The notes: a model not told the origin generated them from the sequence alone. Positions 28,855 to 39,701 are shown, counted from the stretch's first letter. The stretch: 64,000 nt of DNA from Flavobacteriales bacterium (GCA_020635355.1 JACJZW010000004.1:136422-200421), one strand, 5' to 3'. Numbers and translations: made by a program.

Positions 28855-28975
28855 CCGTTTGTAAATCAGGAGTTTGCGATAAAGGAAAAAGCACATTTCC
28901 CTTCTGTGGGATTAACCGCTCAAAGCATTGATTTTTAGTGTATAAAACCCGTATTTTGCGGACTATTTTAACAAA

Positions 28976-31108
28976 ATGGCAGCGAATAAGAACGAAGAAA
29001 CCGGAGTGATCATGAAGATCCAAAAACAATCAGGCTGTTTGCTGATTGTAATTGGAGCTGCGATGTTGGCCTTTGTATTAACAGACTTACTGAAAAGCGG
29101 TCCTTCCGTTTTCAGTGGAAGTCAAAATGTGATCGGCGAAATTGCCGGTGATAAAGTATCCTATGAGGAATATTCCAATAAGGTGGAAGACCTGAAGGCA
29201 TTCTATCAGGGAGATCTTGGTGGATCGGGCGACGAAAGTCAATTCCGGGAAATGGCCTGGAATCAAATGATTCAGGATAAGATCATCAAACGGGAGCATC
29301 AACTCCTCGGTATTCAGGTAGGACCTGAGGAATTCAAGGATATTACAACCGGAGCACATCCGGATCCAAGTATTATTCAGGCATTCCAGGATCAGGAAAC
29401 CAAAGAATTTAACCGCAATCAACTGATCAACTTCCTCGAAGTACAAATGCAGGAGGATGAGCGCAAATACCGTATTTGGTACAACTACTATGAAATGCCT
29501 TTGCGTGAGCGTACCGAAGGAACCAAGTACGACAAGATGGTGAAATCCGGTGTGTATGTAACCAAGCTGGATGCCAACTACGACTTGAAACGTGAACAAT
29601 ATGAGGTTGCCGGTGAGGCGGTTGGTTTGTCATACGCTAGTGTTAGCGATTCATCCATCACCTATACGGATGATGATTTGAAAGCCTATATCCGCGAGCA
29701 TGCCGATCGGTACGATCAGGTAGCATCACGTGACATCGACTTTGTGGTGATCAATGTATTGCCAAAAGCGGAGGATACGTTGGAAGCTAAAAAATGGGCA
29801 GAAGGATTCGTTGACAAATTCAAGAACGCCAAACGCGATAGCAACTTCGTGATGATCAATCGTTCATCTACTCCGTTTGATGCCAACTTCAAACCTCGTG
29901 GATCATTCCCACCGGTTGTTGAAGATCAACTTTTTGCAGCCGATACCGGCACAGTGATTGGCCCAATCTTCCAGGAAGGAACCTATAGCCTGTACAAGGT
30001 AACAGCCATCAAAAATGATTCAGTAGGTCGCATCAAGGCACGTCACGTGTTGATTCCGTTGACCGAAATTGAGAACGATGCCGATGGTTTAACCAAAGGA
30101 AATAAATTGATGGCCGAGTTGCGATCCGGAGCGAAAGACTTTAATGAGCAAGCCCGAAGCAACTACGATGGAACCGGCGGAACCAATGGTGATTTGGGCT
30201 GGATTTCAGAAGAAGGCTACACCAGTGTTCCAAGCGAATTGCGCGACAAATTATTCGAGCATCGCACAGGCGATTGGTTCGTACTCAAAACCTCCCGAGG
30301 TGTTCACGTGGTGAATGTGACCGAAGGCCCAAGCTTTAAAACCATTCAGGTTGCTGTTATGAGCCGAAGCATTACACCAGGTACCAAAGCCGATCAGGAA
30401 GCTGTTCGACTGGCAGCCGACATTCAATATCAAGCTCAGGAAAACGAAGATTTCATGGCCGTTGTAGAAGGTCTGGGTCAGCGGGTACGTGAAGCCACCA
30501 AGATTCGCGTTCAAAACCCGAGCATTCCGGGTATCCAGGATCCAAAGGATATCATCCGATGGCTGTACGACGACAAAACGGCTGAGGGTAGTGTCTCTGA
30601 CGTAATTGATTTACAGGATCGATATGTAGTGGCAAAATGTCGGGTGGTTCGTGAAAAAGGAACGGCTAAACTCAACGATGTACGAGATGGAGTGATCACG
30701 GATTACATCCAGACTAAAAAAGCAGAACAGTTGATTGATCAACTCAATGCTGAACTAGCCAAGAATTCGGATGCTGAAACGGTTGCCAAGAATTTGAACA
30801 CCGCGGTACGTGTTATCCCAACGGTATCCATGTCGTCTCCTCAGGTTACAGGAATTGGACCGGAACCAAAGGTCCAAGGTGTGCTGCTCGGTTTGAAAGA
30901 CGGTCAGCGATCTGAGCCTATTGAAGGAGGAACAGGCGTATACGTGGTATGGAATAAAGGTCAGGTGAAAACAGAAGGTCACGACGGTACCGTTGATGAA
31001 CGACTTACCTTCCTTCGAGCTAATTCCGATCAGATGGTAGATGCCACGGTGTTGGAGGCTCTCCGATCCAAAGGTGAAATCGTAGATAACCGATACAAAT
31101 TCTATTGA
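28976..31108 (+). CDS. PpiD/SurA-type peptidyl-prolyl isomerase, membrane-anchored foldase
   Basis: 710 residues. A single membrane anchor near the N-terminus (SGCLLIVIGAAMLAFVLTDLL, about 18-39) is followed by a SurA-N-like helical region (about 50-200). A parvulin/PPIC domain (about 350-445) has RIKARHVLIPLTE, GTGGTNGDLGWI and GVHVVNVTE. A second degenerate rotamase-like segment and a helical C-terminal end follow. The layout matches PpiD, an inner-membrane chaperone for newly exported proteins. ATG 29012 is an alternative start closer to the anchor. A strong terminator follows at 31131. Confidence 0.9.
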   Translation: MAANKNEETGVIMKIQKQSGCLLIVIGAAMLAFVLTDLLKSGPSVFSGSQNVIGEIAGDKVSYEEYSNKVEDLKAFYQGDLGGSGDESQFREMAWNQMIQDKIIKREHQLLGIQVGPEEFKDITTGAHPDPSIIQAFQDQETKEFNRNQLINFLEVQMQEDERKYRIWYNYYEMPLRERTEGTKYDKMVKSGVYVTKLDANYDLKREQYEVAGEAVGLSYASVSDSSITYTDDDLKAYIREHADRYDQVASRDIDFVVINVLPKAEDTLEAKKWAEGFVDKFKNAKRDSNFVMINRSSTPFDANFKPRGSFPPVVEDQLFAADTGTVIGPIFQEGTYSLYKVTAIKNDSVGRIKARHVLIPLTEIENDADGLTKGNKLMAELRSGAKDFNEQARSNYDGTGGTNGDLGWISEEGYTSVPSELRDKLFEHRTGDWFVLKTSRGVHVVNVTEGPSFKTIQVAVMSRSITPGTKADQEAVRLAADIQYQAQENEDFMAVVEGLGQRVREATKIRVQNPSIPGIQDPKDIIRWLYDDKTAEGSVSDVIDLQDRYVVAKCRVVREKGTAKLNDVRDGVITDYIQTKKAEQLIDQLNAELAKNSDAETVAKNLNTAVRVIPTVSMSSPQVTGIGPEPKVQGVLLGLKDGQRSEPIEGGTGVYVVWNKGQVKTEGHDGTVDERLTFLRANSDQMVDATVLEALRSKGEIVDNRYKFY

Positions 31109-31130
31109 TTCATCTCACTTAAGATGTAGA

Positions 31131-31164
31131 AACCGCCGAATATTTCATTCGGCGGTTTTTTTTT
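31131..31164 (+). terminator. Rho-independent terminator after the foldase gene
   Basis: Perfect 10-bp stem AACCGCCGAA / TTCGGCGGTT (31131-31157) with a 7-nt loop and a long T run. It ends 5 bases before the next start codon, so the next gene needs its own promoter inside or before this hairpin, or read-through. Confidence 0.92.
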
Positions 31165-31169
31165 GCAGT

Positions 31170-31904
31170 ATGAACGAGGTCATACTACTACACGGTTTTT
31201 GTGAAAACCATTCCATCTGGGATCCAGTGAAGGATGTCTTAGACGCCTACTCGGTAAATGCGTTTGATCTTCCCGGATTTGGTACCAACGAAACGGTTAT
31301 CGAAACGATGGATGACCTCGCGGATGATGTGATCCGGCAAATGGATCAGGCAAAGATTACTGCCGCCTGTGTGATTGGACACTCGATGGGCGGATATGTG
31401 GCTTTGAATCTGTTAAAGCGATACCCGCACCGATTAACCGGATTGGGTTTATTCCATTCAACAGCCTATTCCGATTCAACGGAGCGAAAGGAAGCTCGCA
31501 ACCGGGCAATTGAGCACATCACTCAGTATGGTGCCGATGGGTATTTAAAAGAAATGGCTTCCAATCTGATATGGATCAATCATCCGGAACATGATGATCT
31601 GGCGAGCCGGGTACATGAGTTGATAAAAAATGAGCGCTCGGAAGGTTTGATCCAGGCACTCAAAGCCATGCGAGATCGGTCAGCCGAAACGGAGGTCCTG
31701 CAACAAACCGAATTGCCTGTATTGATGGTTGCGGGCTTTCACGATACGTTCATACCGTGGAAGGATATGTTTACGCAGGCTTCCCAATGCCGTCAGGTCA
31801 TGCTACACCGCATGAATCATTGCGGCCATCTCGGACCATTTGAAGCGGTCTCTGAAAGTCGTCAGATACTCCTGGAATTTGTGAACTGGGTTTACCAGCG
31901 TTGA
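31170..31904 (+). CDS. Alpha/beta-fold hydrolase
   Basis: 244 residues, cytoplasmic. VILLHGFCENHSIWDPV (4-20) forms the oxyanion-hole strand-loop, the nucleophile elbow is VIGHSMGGY (serine about residue 72), and the catalytic Asp (AGFHDTFIPW, about 192) and His (NHCGHLGPFE, about 218) are in the expected order. The triad is complete. The size and motifs fit the MenH/BioH-like esterase group, but nothing fixes the substrate. Its stop faces the ftsH stop with no gap. Confidence 0.85.
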   Translation: MNEVILLHGFCENHSIWDPVKDVLDAYSVNAFDLPGFGTNETVIETMDDLADDVIRQMDQAKITAACVIGHSMGGYVALNLLKRYPHRLTGLGLFHSTAYSDSTERKEARNRAIEHITQYGADGYLKEMASNLIWINHPEHDDLASRVHELIKNERSEGLIQALKAMRDRSAETEVLQQTELPVLMVAGFHDTFIPWKDMFTQASQCRQVMLHRMNHCGHLGPFEAVSESRQILLEFVNWVYQR

Positions 31905-34004
31905 TTATTCCTCCTTATCTGAGGTGTCTTCTTCGGCTGATTCCTTCTGTTCTGTTTCGATGATTTCAGCTTCCTGAACATCGGCAACAGGTTCAACGTG
32001 GGTACCGTTACCATTCACGAAATCGTCGTAGGTGGTTTTCTGCTCAAACGGTCGTTTACCGATTAATCGTTCCAAATCCGACTGGAAGATGATCTCTTTC
32101 TGAAGCAATTCCTGAGCGATTGTCTCCAGCTGTTCGCGCTTCTCTTCAATCAGTTTTTTGGTACGCTCATAGGCATCGGCGATGAGCTTTCGTACTTCCT
32201 GATCAATCAGTTCAGCGGTTTCATCTGAGTAGGGTTTTTGGAAGCCGTATTCGTTTTGTGGATCGTGGAAAGACACATTACCCACCTTCTCGTTCATGCC
32301 GTACATGGTTACCATGGCATACGCCATTTTGGTAATTCGTTCGAGATCGTTTTGAGCACCAGTGGAGATTTTACCAAAGAAAACTTCTTCTGCGGCGCGT
32401 CCACCCAGGGTCATGCACATGGCATCGATCAACTGCTCGGTGCGATACAAGTATTGTTCTTTAGGGAGATATTGGGCGTAACCCAATGCCGCCACCCCAC
32501 GTGGAACGATGGATACCTTCACCAACGGATCGGCGTGTTCCAGGAACCAGCCAACAATGGCATGCCCCGCTTCGTGATAGGCAACAATTTTCTTTTCCTC
32601 CGGGGAGATGAGTTTATTCTTTTTCTCCAGACCTCCGATCACCCGATCAATGGCATCCTGGAAGTCCTGCATCTCCACTTTTTGCTTGTTCTTACGAGCG
32701 GCAATCAAGGCTGCTTCGTTACATACGTTGGCAATTTCTGCACCGGCAAAACCAGGTGTTTGAGCAGCGAGTTTTTTAGGATCAACGTCATCATCCAGCT
32801 TCGTGAGGGGAGCCAAATGCACATTGAAGATTTGCTCGCGACCAATGATATCCGGTTTGTCGATGGAGATCTGACGGTCAAACCGACCGGGACGCAACAA
32901 GGCCGAATCCAGAATATCCGGACGATTGGTGGCCGCCAGTATGATGACACCGGTATCGGTTCCAAAACCATCCATTTCGGTGAGCAATTGATTCAGCGTA
33001 TTCTCACGCTCATCATTGGCACCTTGCATGGCATTTCGTCCTCGCGCCCTTCCAATTGCATCAATCTCATCAATAAAGATGATACATGGAGCCTTTTCCT
33101 TGGCTTGTTTAAAGAGGTCACGAACCCGGGATGCTCCAACGCCTACAAACATTTCAACGAAGTCGCTACCGGAGAGTGAGAAGAAAGGTACACTAGCCTC
33201 ACCGGCTACGGCCTTGGCCAACAACGTTTTACCCGTACCTGGAGGGCCTACCAATAAGGCGCCTTTTGGAATCTTACCACCCAGATCGGTGTATTTCTTT
33301 GGATTTTTTAGGAAGTCAACAATTTCCATGACTTCTATTTTGGCCTCTTCCAGACCAGCCACATCGGCGAACGTAACGTTCACCTTCGTGTCCTTATCAA
33401 AGAGTTGCGCCCGCGACTTTCCGATGCTGAAGATTTGTCCGGCACCACCACCGGATGGTCCGCCCATGCGGCGCATCATCAGGTACCAAAAACCAAAGAT
33501 CAACGCGAAGATGAAGATCCAGTTCAGGATCCCATCGTATTGGGGTTCGGTTCGTGCGGTGACAAAAACCACCCCGGAAGTCCGGTCTTTTTGCGCTTCA
33601 GCAACTTGTTTGGAGAACTCATCGTAGCTCCCAATGTCGTCCATCACGTATGAATAACCATCGGTAGACAACGACCAAAACCCACGTTCCTGAGCTTTTT
33701 GCTTATGTTTTTGAAGTGTTTTGGCGGTATCGGTAAGATAGATGTAGGCCTTTTCGCGATTGATTACTTCAATGCTTTTTACCTCACCATTTTTAAGCAT
33801 CTCATGCAATTCTCCCATAGTTGGGCCTTTGGCATCACTGCCAGGCAAGAGAAAAACGCTAAGAAAGAACGCGCCAATGATGAAGTAGATCCAATAAAAA
33901 TTAAAGCGAGGCAGGTTGCTTCTGTTTTTCGGGTCTTTTTCAGATGACCCGTCTCCTCCTTTTTTGTAAACGACTTTAGGCCGTTTGTTTTCGTTTTCTG
34001 ACAT
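31905..34004 (-). CDS. ftsH: ATP-dependent zinc metalloprotease FtsH
   Basis: 699 residues. Two membrane spans (about 37-53 and 161-176) bracket a periplasmic domain. The AAA module has Walker A GPPGTGKT (253-260), Walker B IIFIDE (308-313) and the SRH arginines in RPGRFDRQ. The protease zinc site is HEAGH (477-481) in the M41 domain. The last 45 residues are strongly acidic, an extension common in Bacteroidota. FtsH extracts and degrades membrane and short-lived cytosolic proteins. It is divergent from kbl across a 232-base intergenic region. Confidence 0.98.
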   Translation of the reverse strand: MSENENKRPKVVYKKGGDGSSEKDPKNRSNLPRFNFYWIYFIIGAFFLSVFLLPGSDAKGPTMGELHEMLKNGEVKSIEVINREKAYIYLTDTAKTLQKHKQKAQERGFWSLSTDGYSYVMDDIGSYDEFSKQVAEAQKDRTSGVVFVTARTEPQYDGILNWIFIFALIFGFWYLMMRRMGGPSGGGAGQIFSIGKSRAQLFDKDTKVNVTFADVAGLEEAKIEVMEIVDFLKNPKKYTDLGGKIPKGALLVGPPGTGKTLLAKAVAGEASVPFFSLSGSDFVEMFVGVGASRVRDLFKQAKEKAPCIIFIDEIDAIGRARGRNAMQGANDERENTLNQLLTEMDGFGTDTGVIILAATNRPDILDSALLRPGRFDRQISIDKPDIIGREQIFNVHLAPLTKLDDDVDPKKLAAQTPGFAGAEIANVCNEAALIAARKNKQKVEMQDFQDAIDRVIGGLEKKNKLISPEEKKIVAYHEAGHAIVGWFLEHADPLVKVSIVPRGVAALGYAQYLPKEQYLYRTEQLIDAMCMTLGGRAAEEVFFGKISTGAQNDLERITKMAYAMVTMYGMNEKVGNVSFHDPQNEYGFQKPYSDETAELIDQEVRKLIADAYERTKKLIEEKREQLETIAQELLQKEIIFQSDLERLIGKRPFEQKTTYDDFVNGNGTHVEPVADVQEAEIIETEQKESAEEDTSDKEE

Positions 34005-34190
34005 AATGTTTGAGTGCAGTGCGTCAAAACTGCCTACATTTCGCGCAAGACGGCAAAAGTAGCCTTTTTTGACGTCAACTTTCAGTAAACGGAATACGGC
34101 TGGTTAAGTTCATCTGCCGGTGAAAAATTAGTGCTATTTTGATCGATTCCAAGGCAGGACTCATCGGAACAAAAGCTCCTGCCAAACTCG

Positions 34191-34219
34191 TTTGCCCTGA
34201 TGGAATTCGCCTAATTTTG
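34191..34219 (+). promoter_or_regulatory. Bacteroidota-type promoter for kbl-menA-menC operon
   Basis: TTTG at 34191-34194 and TAATTTTG at 34212-34219, separated by 17 bases, match the -33 TTTG / -7 TAnnTTTG consensus of this phylum. The -7 box lies 17 bases before the kbl ATG. Confidence 0.6.
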
Positions 34220-34236
34220 CCCGAAACACATTTGAC

Positions 34237-35427
34237 ATGTACGATACCCTCAAACCCATTTTGGTCAAGGAACTTGAGAACATCAAGGAATCAGGCCTAT
34301 ACAAGAACGAACGCATAATTGCCACCCCACAGGGAGCAGACATTCGGCTGGAAGATGGTCGGGAAGTAATCAACTTCTGCGCGAACAACTACCTGGGATT
34401 ATCCTCCCACCCACGAGTTGTTGAAGCTGCAAAAGCCGCCATTGATTCCCATGGTTATGGATTGTCGTCTGTACGATTCATTTGTGGCACACAGGATATT
34501 CACAAAACATTGGAAGCCAAAATTGCTGAGTTTTTGGGTACGGAAGATACCATTCTCTATGCGGCTGCCTTCGACGCCAACGGCGGTGTTTTTGAACCCA
34601 TTCTGGGTCCGGATGATGCCATCATTTCGGATGCGCTCAATCATGCGTCCATCATTGACGGTGTGCGCTTGTGTAAAGCCAAACGTTTTCGCTATGAGCA
34701 CAATGATATGGCAGATCTGGAGCGATGTCTTCAGGAAAGTCAGGATTGCACCAATCGGATCATTGTAACGGATGGGGTGTTCTCCATGGACGGCACCATT
34801 GCTCAATTGGATAAGATTTGTGATCTGGCCGATCAGTATAAGGCCTTGGTGATGATTGATGAATGTCATGCCAGCGGATTTATGGGTAAAACGGGTCGTG
34901 GGACGCATGAGTATCGAAACGTGATGGGTCGCATCGATATCATTACCGGAACCCTGGGTAAAGCCTTAGGCGGAGCCTCTGGTGGATTTACCTCTGGACG
35001 AAAGGAAATCATCGACATGCTGCGTCAACGGAGTCGGCCGTATTTGTTCTCCAATACCGTGGCACCATCCATTGTTGGAGCGTCCATTGCGGTGTTGGAT
35101 ATGTTGAGTGAAACAACGGATTTGCGCGATAAGCTTGAGGAGAATACAACGTATTTCCGCGCACAGATGACAGCGGCCGGATTTGATATAAAACCCGGCG
35201 TCCACCCGATTGTCCCCATTATGCTGTACGATGCCAAACTCTCTCAGGATTTTGCTTCTATGCTGCTTGACGAGGGCATTTATGTGATTGGATTCTACTT
35301 CCCGGTTGTACCGCAGGGGCAAGCCCGAATTCGCGTTCAGGTTTCTGCCGGGCATGATCGTCATCATCTCGATAAAGCCATTGCCGCCTTTACCAAGGTG
35401 GGTCGGGCACTAAAGGTGATTGACTGA
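34237..35427 (+). CDS. kbl: Glycine C-acetyltransferase (2-amino-3-ketobutyrate CoA ligase)
   Basis: 396 residues, the usual length. It has the alpha-oxoamine synthase features: [14 protein letters not shown] (about 47), [13 protein letters not shown] (about 205) with the PLP-interacting Asp/His, and the PLP lysine in [10 protein letters not shown] (about residue 240). The enzyme splits 2-amino-3-oxobutyrate with CoA into glycine and acetyl-CoA in threonine breakdown. The threonine dehydrogenase partner is not adjacent. The stop TGA overlaps the menA ATG by one base, so menA expression is likely coupled to it. Confidence 0.95.
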   Translation: MYDTLKPILVKELENIKESGLYKNERIIATPQGADIRLEDGREVINFCANNYLGLSSHPRVVEAAKAAIDSHGYGLSSVRFICGTQDIHKTLEAKIAEFLGTEDTILYAAAFDANGGVFEPILGPDDAIISDALNHASIIDGVRLCKAKRFRYEHNDMADLERCLQESQDCTNRIIVTDGVFSMDGTIAQLDKICDLADQYKALVMIDECHASGFMGKTGRGTHEYRNVMGRIDIITGTLGKALGGASGGFTSGRKEIIDMLRQRSRPYLFSNTVAPSIVGASIAVLDMLSETTDLRDKLEENTTYFRAQMTAAGFDIKPGVHPIVPIMLYDAKLSQDFASMLLDEGIYVIGFYFPVVPQGQARIRVQVSAGHDRHHLDKAIAAFTKVGRALKVID

Positions 35428-36332
35428 TGTTGATTAAGGCCTATGTGAAAGCAGCGCGTTTGCGAACCTTGCCGTTGGCATTGGCGGCTGTGGCACTGGG
35501 CGGTATTCTGGCAGCTCATTTTGGTCAACATAACTGGTCCATTACCGTGTTGGCAGCGCTTACAGCCATCCTACTTCAGATACTTTCCAATTTTGCGAAT
35601 GACTATGGTGATTTTCGTTCAGGCGTAGATGCCAACCGAACCGATCGCGCGTTGGGAGGTGGGGATTTAACCCTGCAACAGATGAAAACGGCATTGGTAA
35701 TTATCACGACGCTCTCTACCATCTGTGGCGTTTCGTTAATCGTGATTTCATTCAAGGAACTATCGGTTTTATCTGTTCTTTATTTCATTATCGGGCTGCT
35801 GGCCATTGCGGCGGCCTTTAAGTATACAGCGGGTAAGAATCCCTATGGTTATCGCGGGTTGGGTGATCTGGCTGTTCTGATATTCTTCGGACTGGTTCCC
35901 GTAACCGGATTGTACTACATGCATAATCCGGTGGTAGATTATGCGTTCTATCACTCCTTACTTCCGGCAGCCGCCTTTGGGTTGCTGAGTGCCGGTGTAT
36001 TGAACATCAATAATATCCGGGACATCGATTCGGATTTGGCCATGAACAAACGTACGTTGGCTACGTATCTGGGCGCCACCCGAGCCTTGTGGTATCAGTT
36101 GGTGTTATTGGTGTTGGCCTACGGGTTGATGATGTGGTTTATCCGTTCGTCCAGTGCCGAAGTTGGTTTTACCATGTGGTTGGTTTTACCCGTTCATCTT
36201 CTTCAATGGATTGCCTTGCGAAATGCGGTTCGATCCGCTGCAGAACGATCAGTATTCAACAAATTGCTGAAATTCCTGGTCCTGACCAACCTCGTCTTTG
36301 TGATCGTATTCGGCATTCTGCTTTTAGCGTGA
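35427..36332 (+). CDS. menA: 1,4-dihydroxy-2-naphthoate polyprenyltransferase
   Basis: 301 residues with about nine transmembrane segments. The first UbiA Asp-rich motif is in NFANDYGDFRSGVD (about 50) and the second in NNIRDIDSDLAMNKRTLA (about 192). The start KAYVKAARLRTLPLALA is typical of MenA. It attaches the polyprenyl chain to DHNA in menaquinone synthesis at the inner membrane. menC follows with a GTGA overlap. The menaquinone pair is placed between kbl and an EamA transporter rather than in a full men operon. Confidence 0.93.
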   Translation: MLIKAYVKAARLRTLPLALAAVALGGILAAHFGQHNWSITVLAALTAILLQILSNFANDYGDFRSGVDANRTDRALGGGDLTLQQMKTALVIITTLSTICGVSLIVISFKELSVLSVLYFIIGLLAIAAAFKYTAGKNPYGYRGLGDLAVLIFFGLVPVTGLYYMHNPVVDYAFYHSLLPAAAFGLLSAGVLNINNIRDIDSDLAMNKRTLATYLGATRALWYQLVLLVLAYGLMMWFIRSSSAEVGFTMWLVLPVHLLQWIALRNAVRSAAERSVFNKLLKFLVLTNLVFVIVFGILLLA

Positions 36333-37381
36333 AGATCGATCTCTACCGATATCGATTGCGTTTTATTAAACCGGCGGTTACCAGCCGTAATGTGTTTGAA
36401 CATCGCGATGTGTTCTACGCCATTTTTTCTCAGGGCGATGCCACGGGCGTTGGTGAAATGGCACCCTTATCCCTGTTGAGCACGGATGATGTATCTGATT
36501 ATCAGCAGCGGATTATCTCACGGTTGGAAATGTATCTGAAACAACCCGAGGACGTACTGAGGATGGATGATTTACCGTCCTTCACCTTTGGATTGGAAAC
36601 GGCGATGATGGACCTGCAATCGGCCAAAGTTCCGGGAAATTTTGAGGTTGGATCGGCCATTGCCATTAACGGATTGGTTTGGATGAATACCACCGCCGAA
36701 ATGTTGGACGAGGCCTTTCAAAAAATTGAATCCGGTTTCCGGTGCATTAAGTTCAAGGTTGGAGCGCAGGATTTTGATGCCGAGTGCCGCATGTTGGAAG
36801 CTGTTCGCAAACGCTACTCGGCCTTTAAGGTAGAATTGCGGTTGGATGCCAACGGGGCCTTTGATAACCAGAACGCTGCCGAACAACTGAGCGAGCTCAA
36901 GCGATTTGATATTCACAGTATTGAGCAACCTATAGCAAAAGGCGATTGGTGGACCATGGCCGATCTGGTTTCCCGAAAGCTGATCGACATTGCGCTGGAT
37001 GAGGAACTCATCGGCCTCAATCCATCCCAACAAGGCGAAAAGCTGCTAAACGAAGTACACCCGGCATACCTCATTCTCAAGCCCAATTTGCTGGGTGGGT
37101 TTAAAAAGAGTGACCAGTGGATCCAACTGGCCAATCAGCATTCTGTGAATTGGTGGGCCACATCGGCATTGGAATCCAATGTGGGATTGAACGGTATTGC
37201 CCGCTGGGTGAGTAAATACCCGCTAACTCTACCTCAGGGATTGGGTACAGGTAGTTTATTTCAGAACAATATCTCTTCGCCGTTAACCATTGATCCGCCC
37301 TTTCTTCGATCCACCAATCGGGGTTGGGACTATCAGCGCATTCGCGAAGAAGGGGAACCTATTGGACGTTGGGAAGGATAG
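36329..37381 (+). CDS. menC: o-Succinylbenzoate synthase (enolase superfamily)
   Basis: 350 residues from a GTG start that overlaps the menA stop (GTGA); upstream in-frame codons lie inside menA and are not expected to be used. Enolase-superfamily catalytic signature: CIKFKVG (KxK, about 140), LRLDANGAF (metal Asp, about 170), SIEQP (metal Glu, about 200) and DEELIG (about 225), with the second lysine in LILKPNLLGG. MenC dehydrates SHCHC to o-succinylbenzoate. The neighbouring menA supports MenC over other superfamily members such as dipeptide epimerases. Confidence 0.9.
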   Translation: MKIDLYRYRLRFIKPAVTSRNVFEHRDVFYAIFSQGDATGVGEMAPLSLLSTDDVSDYQQRIISRLEMYLKQPEDVLRMDDLPSFTFGLETAMMDLQSAKVPGNFEVGSAIAINGLVWMNTTAEMLDEAFQKIESGFRCIKFKVGAQDFDAECRMLEAVRKRYSAFKVELRLDANGAFDNQNAAEQLSELKRFDIHSIEQPIAKGDWWTMADLVSRKLIDIALDEELIGLNPSQQGEKLLNEVHPAYLILKPNLLGGFKKSDQWIQLANQHSVNWWATSALESNVGLNGIARWVSKYPLTLPQGLGTGSLFQNNISSPLTIDPPFLRSTNRGWDYQRIREEGEPIGRWEG

Positions 37382-38269
37382 ATGAAGACGCCATTAAAAG
37401 TACATCTCGCCCTTTTGTTGGTTGCCTTGATCTACGGCACCACCTACGTCATTGCCAAAGGTGTGATGCCTGATCATCTTGGTCCGTCGGCCTTCATCTT
37501 CATTCGGGTAACCATTGCCGGAATTCTTTTTTTCATCTTGAGCCGGATCGTGAGCAAAGAACGCATTCGCGACAAACGGGATTATTTGGATCTGGGCATC
37601 GCTGCCTTTTTTGGGGTGGCGGCCAATATGTTGCTGTTCTTTAATGGGTTGGCCCATACCACCGAACTGAATGCATCCGTACTCATGTTGAATGCACCGG
37701 TGTTTGTATTGATTTTTTCCCGAATGGTGCTGAAGCAAAAGGTGAGCAATCTCCAGATTGTTGGCATCGCCTTGTCGACCCTGGGGGCGGTGTTATTGTT
37801 GGGCGGACGAAAGCTTTCATTTTCCGGAGACACGCTACAAGGAGATCTCATGGTGTTGTTAAATGCCACCAGTTTTGCCTTTTACCTTGTGTACGTGAAG
37901 CGCCTGCTGGTGAAGTATTCGGCTCTAACCGTAATCCGAAATGCCTTTCTATTCGGTTGGATATTCGTGCTGCCTTTTGCCTGGAATGAACTAATGGAGG
38001 CGGATTACGCTGCGTTTGCTCCCCGAATCTGGTGGGCAATCATCTATGTTTCGTTTGGCACAACCTTCGTGGCTTATGCCTTGAATGCGTGGGCCATCAA
38101 GAATGCATCTCCGGTAGTGGCAGGATCGTATATCTACCTTCAACCGGTGATTGCAACCGGCGTGAGTGAGCTGCTTGGAAATCAACTGCTTTCGGTCGAA
38201 AAAGTTATCTTTGCCCTTCTGATCTTTGTTGGGGTATTTCTCGTAAACACATATAAAAGAGCGAATTAA
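37382..38269 (+). CDS. EamA (DMT superfamily) transporter
   Basis: 295 residues with ten hydrophobic segments in two EamA repeats. The second repeat opens LQGDLMVLLNATSFAFYLVYVKRLL, shown here only by its ends LQGDL and KRLL. It starts in the base directly after the menC stop and its own stop overlaps the yicC start (TAATG). EamA transporters export or import amino acids, nucleosides or other metabolites; the substrate cannot be told. Confidence 0.88.
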   Translation: MKTPLKVHLALLLVALIYGTTYVIAKGVMPDHLGPSAFIFIRVTIAGILFFILSRIVSKERIRDKRDYLDLGIAAFFGVAANMLLFFNGLAHTTELNASVLMLNAPVFVLIFSRMVLKQKVSNLQIVGIALSTLGAVLLLGGRKLSFSGDTLQGDLMVLLNATSFAFYLVYVKRLLVKYSALTVIRNAFLFGWIFVLPFAWNELMEADYAAFAPRIWWAIIYVSFGTTFVAYALNAWAIKNASPVVAGSYIYLQPVIATGVSELLGNQLLSVEKVIFALLIFVGVFLVNTYKRAN

Positions 38270-39132
38270 TGCGATCCATGACCGGTTATGGGAGTGCTGA
38301 GATGCACACCGAGCACATTGACGTAAAGGTCGAGATCAAATCGCTCAACGGGAAGTTTCTGGAACTCAATCTCAGAACACCTAGAAATTTAGGGGATCGG
38401 GAGATTGAACTCCGACAATTCTTCACCAAACAATTGGAACGCGGATCGGTGCTTTGTACGGTTTCCATCGACCAAAAGGCGGGAACGTCATCCGTGCAAA
38501 TCAACAGGGAACTGGCTGCTGCGTATTACTCAGCTCTACGCGAATTGGCAACCGATCTGGGTGCCGCAGATAGAGATATTTTTCGTACGGTGGTGAACAT
38601 GCCCGATGTGCTTAAAAATGACGAGGGTTCATTGAATGACGACCAATGGGCATTGGTGAAAACTTGCTGTGAACAGGCACTTGAAAAGTTTAACCAATTT
38701 AGAAATACGGAAGGCGAGGAGTTGCGACAGATGCTTCTCGGACATAATGCCCTGATTATGCAGTCACTTCCGGAGATAGAGCCCTTGGAAGCAGCCCGAA
38801 AGAAGCAGGTAACCGATAAACTACGATCGGCACTGGAAGAAAATAAGGACTTGACAAACGATGCCAACCGGTTTGAGCAGGAGTTGATTTACTACCTGGA
38901 AAAGCTGGACATCAGCGAGGAGAAGAACCGGTTAACGGCACACTGCAAACTCTTTGACGAGGAAATTCGGGGTACCGGAAATGGCAAGAAGCTTGGTTTC
39001 ATTGCCCAGGAGATGGGCCGTGAAATCAATACCCTGGGATCAAAAGCCAACTATGCCCCCATTCAGGAGATCGTAATCCGAATGAAGGAGGAACTCGAAA
39101 AGATCAAGGAACAAACCCTAAACGTTTTGTAA
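38269..39132 (+). CDS. YicC-family endoribonuclease
   Basis: 287 residues beginning with the family signature MRSMTGYGSAE and VEIKSLNGKFLELNLR. The conserved C-terminal DUF1732 part has ANRFEQELIYYLEKLDISEEK (shown as ANRFEQEL and LDISEE), then GKKLGFIAQEMGREINTLGSKA. YicC/YloC proteins have been reported as RNases. The gene overlaps gmk by one base (TAATG); yicC-gmk linkage is widespread in bacteria. Confidence 0.92.
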   Translation: MRSMTGYGSAEMHTEHIDVKVEIKSLNGKFLELNLRTPRNLGDREIELRQFFTKQLERGSVLCTVSIDQKAGTSSVQINRELAAAYYSALRELATDLGAADRDIFRTVVNMPDVLKNDEGSLNDDQWALVKTCCEQALEKFNQFRNTEGEELRQMLLGHNALIMQSLPEIEPLEAARKKQVTDKLRSALEENKDLTNDANRFEQELIYYLEKLDISEEKNRLTAHCKLFDEEIRGTGNGKKLGFIAQEMGREINTLGSKANYAPIQEIVIRMKEELEKIKEQTLNVL

Positions 39133-39698
39133 TGAGTGGAAAGCTGATCATCTTTTCCGCTCCAAGTGGATCGGGCAAAACAACTGTCGTTCGTCATCTC
39201 CTATCGGTCAATCCAAAACTGGCTTTTTCCGTATCGGCAACCACCCGCGCCAAGCGACCGAACGAAGTTCATGGGGTAGATTACTACTTTCTGAGTGAGG
39301 AGGAATTTCGTCAGCGATTGGCCAATGATGAATTTCTTGAACATGAAGAAGTGTATCAAGGATTGTTTTATGGCACCTTAAAATCAGAGGTAGAACGCAT
39401 TTGGAAAGAGGGTAAAACAGTGATCTTTGATGTGGATGTGGTTGGCGGGTTAAACATCAAGAAATACTATGGTAATCAGGCACTTGCGATCTTTCTACGA
39501 CCACCTTCGGTATCGGCTTTGATGGATCGTTTGAAGGGGCGTGAGACCGAGGTTGAACACCAATTACAGGAACGTATTTCAAAGGCTGAGACGGAACTGG
39601 GTTTTGAGAAAGAATTTGATATTGTGCTGATTAATAATATTTTAGCACATACTCTAACAGAAGCCGAAAGTATAGTAACTTATTTTTTGTCGATATAA
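39132..39698 (+). CDS. gmk: Guanylate kinase
   Basis: 188 residues. P-loop SAPSGSGKTTV (9-19), the GMP-binding region SATTRAKRPNEVHGVDYYFLS (cited by ends SATTRAKRP and DYYFLS) and FDVDVVGG (about 98) identify gmk. It phosphorylates GMP to GDP. It lies between yicC and nadD in a run of near-overlapping genes. Confidence 0.96.
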   Translation: MSGKLIIFSAPSGSGKTTVVRHLLSVNPKLAFSVSATTRAKRPNEVHGVDYYFLSEEEFRQRLANDEFLEHEEVYQGLFYGTLKSEVERIWKEGKTVIFDVDVVGGLNIKKYYGNQALAIFLRPPSVSALMDRLKGRETEVEHQLQERISKAETELGFEKEFDIVLINNILAHTLTEAESIVTYFLSI

Positions 39699-39701
39699 TT
39701 C

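Noticed and set aside
32238..33179. 313-codon open frame on the + strand
   Set aside because: It lies wholly antisense to ftsH, whose motifs are complete; the translated sequence has no domain and simply mirrors ftsH codon usage.
36089..36328. 80-codon upstream extension of the menC frame
   Set aside because: It runs inside menA in another frame; the enolase-family protein begins at the GTG overlapping the menA stop.
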